The notes under the pieces: model-generated
What the model was told of the DNA's origin: nothing
The model's input: the letters and a program-made list of their open reading frames with translations, nothing else
Databases searched by the model: none
DNA from: Megalobrama amblycephala
Lineage: Eukaryota > Chordata > Actinopteri > Cypriniformes > Xenocyprididae
Direction: 5' to 3'
Assembly: GCF_018812025.1 (NCBI RefSeq)
Contig: NC_063052.1
Coordinates: 27,944,354-28,008,353 of the forward strand
Length of the DNA: 64,000 bases
Part shown: positions 57,690 through 64,000 of the stretch, one piece after another
How positions within the stretch are numbered: the stretch's first letter is position 1
Layout: each line of letters begins with the position of its first letter
Position numbers and translations under genes: made by a program

Positions 57690-57895
57690 CTCCTGGTAGG
57701 TTTAATTTAAGCCTCAATTTAGTCCTGGAGCAGCTCTAGTCTTACTCCAGGAAATCAGTTTATTAAACTCTGGACTAGACTAAGTCTAGGACCATTTTAA
57801 CCCATCACAGAGAAAGCAGATTTCTGTTAATCTGGTTTAAAGGGCCATTTTATTCTAGGACTAGGCTTAATCTCTGTCCGGGAAACCGCCCCATA
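57690..57895. mobile_element. SINE- or MITE-like repeat, second copy
   Basis: Contains GGACTAGACTAAGTCTAGGA and ends CTGTCCGGGAAACCGCCCC, the family of 53190-53360. Confidence 0.5.
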
Positions 57896-58128
57896 CTGTT
57901 TTAATTTTTTATATCACTATTTCTTCCACCATGCCCACTGTGTATTCTTTTAATGTTGGCAACTTATCTGTGCTACCACACAGTACAAGTATAGTGTATC
58001 TATGTATATATAATTATATATAATTTTGAAAGGTACATTTTTAAAATGGATAAGTGACAAAACTGACAATAGCGCAGTAGGAAATGGAAAACTGCATTAC
58101 TTACATTACTAGTACAAATCAAACATAC

Positions 58129-58223
58129 CTTTCCTTGGCATGGTTTCTCTGAGAATTCAGAGATACACCAAAGATGAGCTCCCATCTTACATGTTTTACA
58201 GCGCACTCCCTGTTTAGAGTTGC
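58129..58223 (-). CDS. STAC-family adaptor, C1 zinc-finger exon (partial)
   Basis: 95-bp exon on the minus strand with acceptor CTATTTTAG and donor GTATGT (complement 58123-58128). It reads [19 protein letters not shown] then EKPCQGK: the C-terminal half of a C1 domain with the CxxC, HxxC and final Cys zinc ligands in place. The KQGxRCKxCKMxxHLWCxxE pattern is that of STAC proteins rather than PKC-type C1 domains. STAC adaptors bind L-type calcium channels through their C1 and SH3 regions. The exon ends in phase 0. The next exon found on this strand is about 57 kb away at 1211-1323. Upstream exons lie outside the window. Confidence 0.78.
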
Positions 58224-58554
58224 CTAAAATAGACATGGGAAAGAGACTCATTAATGTTTCAGAATTAAAAAGGGTATTGACATGACTTTTTTATTATTAT
58301 TTTACTATGTTCAAAGATGGCTGCAACTGCTTGTCACTGCTCAGAGGCCCTCCACAATCCATCAAAAATCTACTGGATATAACACAATCCATCTGAAATG
58401 ATGCTTCTCTAGTGCTGGAGCTACTAATGGGGAAAGCAAAAGAGAGTTATTTTTGAACCAGAGATTGGGACCTTAATGTTGGGACTTGTCTGAGGCCTGC
58501 CTGGCCTAGAGCACATTGTGACTGACAAAGCAAAGCAGTTCCATCAAATTTACC

Positions 58555-59287
58555 CCTCAGACTTCAACACCTGTGAGTATTGTGGAGTGCATCAAGAAAA
58601 TGGCAACAAAACAACTATCAGAGGAGATGGAAGAAATTTAAAAAATCCCTAACCTTCATGACTAATGAGATCAGTAAAGTTGTGAATCAACAAAAAAGCC
58701 TCATGGATCTCATGGAAGAAATAAGGCTGCTGAAAGAAAAAATAATTCAAAGAGACCAAAAGATTGAACAGCTGGAACAAAGGATTGATGACTTGGAACA
58801 ACAGATCAGGAGCAAAGACCTCATCATTACTGGATTAGAGATAAATCACCGCAGTTATTCAAGAGCTGCAGCTGGAGTGGATGAAGGTGAGGATGCTCCT
58901 ACTGAGGAATTACAGACACTAGAACAACAGCTTTTGCTATTTCTAAATGGTAAAAACATCAAATGCATAACATCTCCAGTTGTCATACTATTCCAAACAA
59001 GGATCGAAAAAAGAAACCAGCCATTGTGATTCAGCTAGTGTCAGTTAAGCAAAAAATTGACCTACTGCGACAATCTAAAAAACTAAAAGGCACGAGTCTA
59101 TATAAATGAACATTTAACCAAAAAAAAAAAATGCCAACCTAGCAAAATATGGTCACTTACTCAAGAAGCAAAACAAAATACAAGCCACATGGACAAGCAA
59201 TGAGAAGGTGTACATCCGACCAAATGGAGCTGAACAAAATCGATCAATCATAATAAGAAACTTGAAAGAGTTGGACCGTTACAAATG
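58555..59287 (+). pseudogene. LINE ORF1 remnant (coiled coil plus RNA-binding region)
   Basis: 58580-59027 is open and encodes a long coiled coil (LLKEKIIQRDQKIEQLEQRI, then DDLEQQIRSKDLIITGLE). Coding sequence continues through frameshifts near 58990 and 59095: RKKKPAIVIQLVSVKQKIDL, SLYINEHLTKKNA and RNLKELDRYK, ending at TGA 59286-59288. This coiled-coil/RRM-like/C-terminal order is that of ORF1 proteins of fish LINEs, which bind the element RNA. The stop codon lies within the 8-bp duplication of the hAT that follows. ORF2 resumes at about 62858. Confidence 0.75.
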
Positions 59288-59821
59288 ACCAAGGTTATTA
59301 TAGTTTTGCATTTTTCATTAGTTTTTATTTTTATTTCGTTTTGACTTTTTGTTTTCAAATTCAGTTTAGTTTTAATTAGTTTTTAAAGTGGGTTTGCTAG
59401 TTTAGTTTAGTTTTTATTTTTTGAAAATGCTTAGTTTTAGTTTAGTTTTTATTAGTTTTAGTGTTAGTTTTAGTCTTTTTTTGTAATTTGGGTTATTTGT
59501 CAGGGGCAAGATTCAAAAAGGTCAGAAAAAGTATTGTGTAATAATAACTCAACAAAAAACATCATGCAATTTTAGAAAATATTCATTCAAAAATAAAACC
59601 AGTACATAAAATGTACATATGGGCACAAATATGTAAACAGTCTCAACACTCCGCAGTAAGTGCAAAATGTGTAAGTGACGTGTGCCAGTAAAAAACCTAA
59701 AGAGCCAACAGACTAAAGAAGACATACATGAACCGCATGTATTCAACCCATTTTTAAGCCACAACAAGACATTTCTGTCAGATTGTCAGGGAGCTCAATC
59801 TGACAGAAGAACATGACAAAT

Positions 59822-59824
59822 AAC

Positions 59825-59852
<28 letters not shown>
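59822..59852 (+). repeat. poly-A run
   Basis: About 28 A residues inside the hAT-like element. Confidence 0.9.
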
Positions 59853-59858
<6 letters not shown>

Positions 59859-59996
59859 AATACAGCTTTTCAATTTTTTTAGTGTGTGTGTGACACCTTC
59901 AGAAAATTGCCAAAAAATCTACCAAAAATCTACACATCTTCTATACAGAATTCACACCCTATACAAATACCACAGCTGTACAATTTTCACACCCTA

Positions 59997-61407
59997 TCCA
60001 TGGGTTTCAAAGACGTCACTTCCGCTATGCCCGCCGCCATATTTGTGACCGGTCAGAGCTGTGCGCTCTGTTTAAGTCTATGGTGACAGCAGCTACAACT
60101 ACCAGAGGAAGGCCAACAAAACGCTCTCGGAAGGTTCACAACTAATTTACAATATGTCTGGGATATGTGGTGCTGTTAGCCGTTTCAACAGTCGTCAGAA
60201 CTACAAATTTATTCGATCCCAAAGGAGTTAGATCGGCGGAATTATTGGCTTCATTCAGAAAGGACCACACCACTGGCAGCCAAACAGCAATGCACAACAT
60301 TAATAACTGCTGGGACTGTCATTTACATAACATTATAATTGTATACAATATTGTATTAAAATATTGTGAATTCTAGTTGCTGTGTTTCGGCGTGTTATTA
60401 CAGGATGAACAAATTAACGACACGAGCTGACTACATTACTTAGTTCAAGTACATGCGTGCATGATTTTGTGCAAATACAAGTTGTAATATTATTTTTATT
60501 TTGTATTAATATCTGGATTATTTTATATAGGATGTGTTCCGTTGAGTTAATTAACTTTGTTTACGGGTTTTTATTCTCTTCAGCTTCAGCGTGCGCAGCT
60601 CAAACAGAAATGATTAAGTCATTAAAATGTTTACAGTAATATTAAAACTTTCATATTTTTTTTTTAAAAATTATGCATTATTTTTAATAACTAGCTCTTA
60701 TATTGTTCTCGTATTATATTCAGCAACACGTGGTTTGATTAATAAGGATCACGAACAATAACAGATTTTTTTCTCAAATCATCTCATTTTGATAGTATTA
60801 TTTGAGCTGCACGCGCTGAATGAACATCCGTAAAATGAAGCGCTTTAAGTTAATTAACTCAACGGAACACATCCTATATAGGGTAATTCATATATATTTA
60901 TACAAGATAGACATAAAATTACAACTTATATTTGCACAAAATCATGCACGCATGTATATGAACTAAGTAATGTAGTCAGCTCGCGTCGTGAATTTGTTCA
61001 TCCTGTAATAACACGCCGAAACACAGCAACTGAATTCACAATATTTTAATACAATATTGTATACAATTATAATGTTATGTAAATGACAGTCCCAGCAGTT
61101 ATTAATGTTGTGCATTGCTGTTTGGCTGCCAGTGGTACGGTCCTTTCTGAATGAAGCCAATAATTCTGCCGATCTAACTCCTTTGGGATCAAATAAATTT
61201 GCAGTTCTGACGACTGTTGAAACGGCTAACAGCGCCACATATCCCAGACATATTGTAAATTTGTTGTGAACCTTCTGAGAGCTTTTCGTTGTCCTTCCTC
61301 TGGTAGTTGTAGCTGCTGTCACCATAGACTTAAACAGAGCGCGCAGCTCTGACCGGTCACAAATATGGCGGCGATAGAATACAGTGACGTCACATGAAAC
61401 CCATGGA
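59997..61407. mobile_element. 1.4-kb palindromic element
   Basis: Arms of about 560 bp (59997-60558 and 60847-61407) are near-identical inverted copies, separated by about 290 bp. Ends TCCATGGGTTTCA/TGAAACCCATGGA are flanked by TA on both sides (59995-59996 and 61408-61409). Each arm has a small ATG frame pointing inward (MSGICGAVSRFNSRQN at 60154, mirrored at 61251) that faintly resembles a THAP N-terminus. Confidence 0.8.
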
Positions 61408-61441
61408 TAACAGTTACTAAATTTACAAAAGCCTACTCGTC

Positions 61442-62021
61442 TGGATTGAAGCAGCAAACATTCAGTGTAAAGGCCAATTCACACCGCACCGACAAACGCC
61501 AACAAACTCGTCTGTTGGAGTTTGTTGGATCGGTGTGATAACCCTGATACCCGGCGTTGGTCTGAGTCGGTTTTCACCAGACTGAACATGTTTAATCGGC
61601 GTTAGTTTGGTAGTCTGAGCATCCAACAAACGGCAACCAACTCTGACCTAATCTGACCTGACCTCGAACCGTTGCCATGACGATGAGGCAAGTCCCCTGC
61701 AAAGACAGCTTGTTTGATCGCGCCCGCGCCTCACGCACACACAACAAAGCAGCGGAAATGTGACATTGCAGCTTCGTTATAAAAAATAAAATACAGTTAA
61801 AAAAAATGAAAACATACAAAAGGTACAATAGTCCATAGTGCAATCCTTGCCATTCAGCAAGAGCACGTTAAGAGAGGTAACGTTAACCACCATGAGCAAC
61901 GCAGGTTTACCTTCAGTGACACTAAAACTCTGTAAACTTGATTTTTTTTCTCACAGTAATTTTCATTTTGGGTGAACTATGCAAACACATTTGGATTGAA
62001 GCAGCAAACATTCAGTGTAAG
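61442..62021. repeat. 28-bp direct repeat flanking 0.5 kb
   Basis: TGGATTGAAGCAGCAAACAT followed by TCAGTGTAA occurs at 61441-61469 and again at 61992-62020. Between them lies GTTTGTTGG/CCAACAAAC-rich sequence. It may be a segmental duplication join or an insertion. Confidence 0.6.
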
Positions 62022-62611
62022 AGTAAACAAATTACATTATTTAATATTTGAATCACAGCTTATATAGTGTTTTGACATCGACAACCCAAGTGCATTTTAC
62101 CTCAAACTTGCGACTAGTTAACTTGCTATAGTAGCAATCGCTTCTCGCGTCGACATTAACACGCTGACAAAGTTATATTCAGAATTAAAAATATTTTTAT
62201 ACCACTTTTTAATGTGCGTTTGTGTAAAGGTGTTCACGAGATACCAACCTTTAGCGAACTTGCTTTCAAAGTCGAACACTCGTTCTCATGGAGACGCGGC
62301 GTGCACTGACGGGAGGGGCTGTGTGTGTGTGCGCGCGCGCGCGTGTATGTGAGAGACGCAGGGAAAGGAAATGCAGCTGAACGTTATTTGCTCTATGAAA
62401 GACATTGATAAAGACGAAAACTAAGGACATTTAATCTATAATTTTATTTTATTTTAGTTAGTTTTGCCAAACACACATTGCAGTTTTAGTTAGTTATCGT
62501 TTTTTTGTAATGCCTCGTTTTTATTTTATTTCAGTTAACGACAATGTTTTTTCCCACCTAGTTTTCGTTTTTTCGTTCGTTTTCGTTAACGATTATAACC
62601 TTGCAAATGAC

Positions 62612-63036
62612 TGGATCAACTGAGCAGGTATGTTGGCAACTGCTGGGGACAAGGTTGGCAAAATTGGTGAAATATTCATGTGTCAATGGGAACAACAGAA
62701 CAAGGGGTTTACATGTCAAATCAAGAATCTTTAAGGAACACAGATGGACTTAACAGAGACACTGAGGACAATGGAAAGAATAATGTTGATTACTATCTGC
62801 AGTTAATGGGTAATCAGACTAATCTTAATAGCTCTGATCAAACTGAACACAAGATGTATGATACTGAAAATGACATTTGATCCTGAAACAAACTATTATA
62901 ATAATCTTGAAATAAACTCTGAATATTACTCAGAGGAACAATTTAACACCAGTGTAGATATTCAAGGAGCTTTATCAGTTATACATTTTAACAGTAGAAA
63001 TCTATGTAAAAATCACTCTTCTATAAAACCTTTTCT
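62612..63036 (+). pseudogene. LINE ORF1-ORF2 spacer and start of ORF2
   Basis: Continues the LINE after the hAT. The frame near 62858-63035 ends with ALSVIHFNSRNLCKNHSSIK, the first conserved motif of an apurinic-type endonuclease at the N-terminus of LINE ORF2. The rest of ORF2 (endonuclease body, reverse transcriptase) is absent because a MITE begins at 63037. Confidence 0.65.
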
Positions 63037-63619
63037 GGTAGCACTTTATTTTACAGTACATGTACTTTCCTGGTACATATATAGTAATTATGTTGTACAT
63101 ACAGGTAAAAGAGTGGTAACATAAGGTACTTACCTGACATGTATGTACATGGAAACTAATAAGAAACACTGCTGTTTTTTTCAATTGTACATACATGGTA
63201 ACTACTTTGTACCTATAGACAAGTGCTGGGTAATAACAGGCACTTACTTATAGTGTCCATATATGGTAACTAACAGACACATTACTGTACTTATTAATGG
63301 TATGTACATGGTAAATATTTTGTACTTACAGACAAGTGTGGGTAATAACAGGCACTTATTTATGGTAACTTGCAAGACACATTACTGCACTTACTAATTG
63401 TTAAAATGCTTAAGCTTATTATTACAAAGGTTAAAGAGCTGGTAATTCCCATGTAATGTTTATGAACAAGGATGCACTTTATTTTACAGTCCTATTTCCA
63501 CATACTTACTATGAACATACTAGTGAATATACCCGTTAGTTAATGCATAAGTTACACCTGGTAAGAGCTGGTAATTCCTATGTAATGTTTATGTACAAGG
63601 GTGCACTTTATTTTACAGT
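63037..63619. mobile_element. MITE-like repeat with internal duplications
   Basis: Begins GGTAGCACTTTATTTTACAG. The block ACAAGTGyxGGGTAATAACAGGCACTTA occurs at about 63221 and 63333. GGGTGCACTTTATTTTACAG recurs near 63599 as a direct repeat of the start. No ORF. The right side is cut by an LTR. Confidence 0.5.
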
Positions 63620-64000
63620 TGTAATGTCTGCTGTGTGTTCTCAAATGAAGAAGGGCGATGATATAAATGCAAGCAGTTTATTCCACACTAAAACAGTCAC
63701 ATGAATACAAACTTGGTTCCAGGCATGACAAAGTAATCCACAGGTTTGCGAGGCATGAATCCAGGCATGGAAATAACATAAACTCCAGACAAGACAAGGC
63801 ATGAACACCATGAAAGAACAACACACAAACACTACGTTGAGGAACTCAAACAATAACCAACAAATGCAGACTAAAACAGGGACCTATTTATACAGAGAAG
63901 GCTAATGAGGTAACAAGGTAACAAGGGGGAGGGGAAAATCGTCAAGGCAACTAACAAGGGAGTGAGGGCAAGCACAAAGTGAAGATAGACATGACAAGAC
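63620..64000 (-). mobile_element. gypsy-like LTR, running off the window
   Basis: On the minus strand the LTR ends GACATTACA at 63620 and shows AATAAA (complement 63677-63682) and a TATAAATA box (complement about 63884-63892) in LTR order. The start lies beyond 64000. Confidence 0.6.

Larger units (their letters stand above)
59290..62603. mobile_element. hAT-like element inserted in the LINE
   Basis: Ends CAAGGTTATTATAG and, inverted, CAAGGTTATAATCG. CAAATGAC is duplicated at 59282-59289 and 62604-62611. 3.3 kb, non-coding, with TTTTAGTTTAGTTTTTATTA-rich ends. Contains a 1.4-kb palindrome and a (GT/GC)n at about 62319-62350. Confidence 0.88.

Noticed and set aside
60963..61457. 164-codon minus-strand ORF
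   Set aside because: It spans one arm of the palindrome. The mirrored arm is interrupted by stops, and the sequence shows no domain.

Overview
This is AT-rich vertebrate DNA, most likely from a teleost fish and plausibly a cyprinid. The evidence is the mix of Tc1-like elements with long inverted repeats, hAT elements with TTF-finger/ZMYM1-like transposases, Ty3/gypsy LTRs, an L2/CR1-type LINE and many GGTAACACTTTA-type MITEs. No bacterial genes, tRNA or rRNA genes, or CRISPR arrays were seen.

The host signal is two short exons on the minus strand about 57 kb apart. The one at 58129-58223 looks like the C1 (cysteine-rich) zinc finger of a STAC-family adaptor (SH3 and cysteine-rich domain). 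The one at 1211-1323 looks like the conserved linker that follows it in STAC proteins. If so, nearly the whole window is intron of one gene transcribed right to left, filled with nested transposons. A further unrecognised minus-strand ORF lies at 52566-53160.

Layout. 1-6.2 kb: MITEs and foldback elements, two with perfect 8-bp target duplications, and an element made of inverted minisatellites (4148-5223). 6.2-20.4 kb: a four-level nest. A minus-strand gypsy element is split by a 12-kb LTR retrotransposon without recognisable pol (7406-19394, GTGG duplication). That element holds a solo LTR, which holds a Tc1 element whose open transposase lacks its first catalytic Asp. 20.4-25.3 kb: old repeats, microsatellites and a dead Tc1 copy. 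25.3-31.6 kb: one hAT inside another; the inner one (27120-31493, GTAGGCTG duplication) carries a spliced, frameshifted transposase. 31.6-38.6 kb: hAT ends, a miniature LTR retrotransposon (32666-33965) with a tRNA-Phe primer site, an L2-like LINE relic and gypsy pol fragments. 38.6-51.3 kb: a composite bounded by long inverted repeats, holding a decayed THAP-domain gene, a head-to-head palindromic Tc1 element, another dead Tc1 and a complete hAT (46773-50914). 51.3-58 kb: MITEs and a 1.9-kb inverted-repeat element. 58.5-63 kb: a LINE ORF1/ORF2 relic split by a hAT element, itself split by a 1.4-kb palindrome. 63.6 kb to the end: the start of a minus-strand LTR.

The elements do not form a pathway. 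They record successive insertions, and every transposase found carries at least one disabling lesion. All identifications are by eye; no database search was run.
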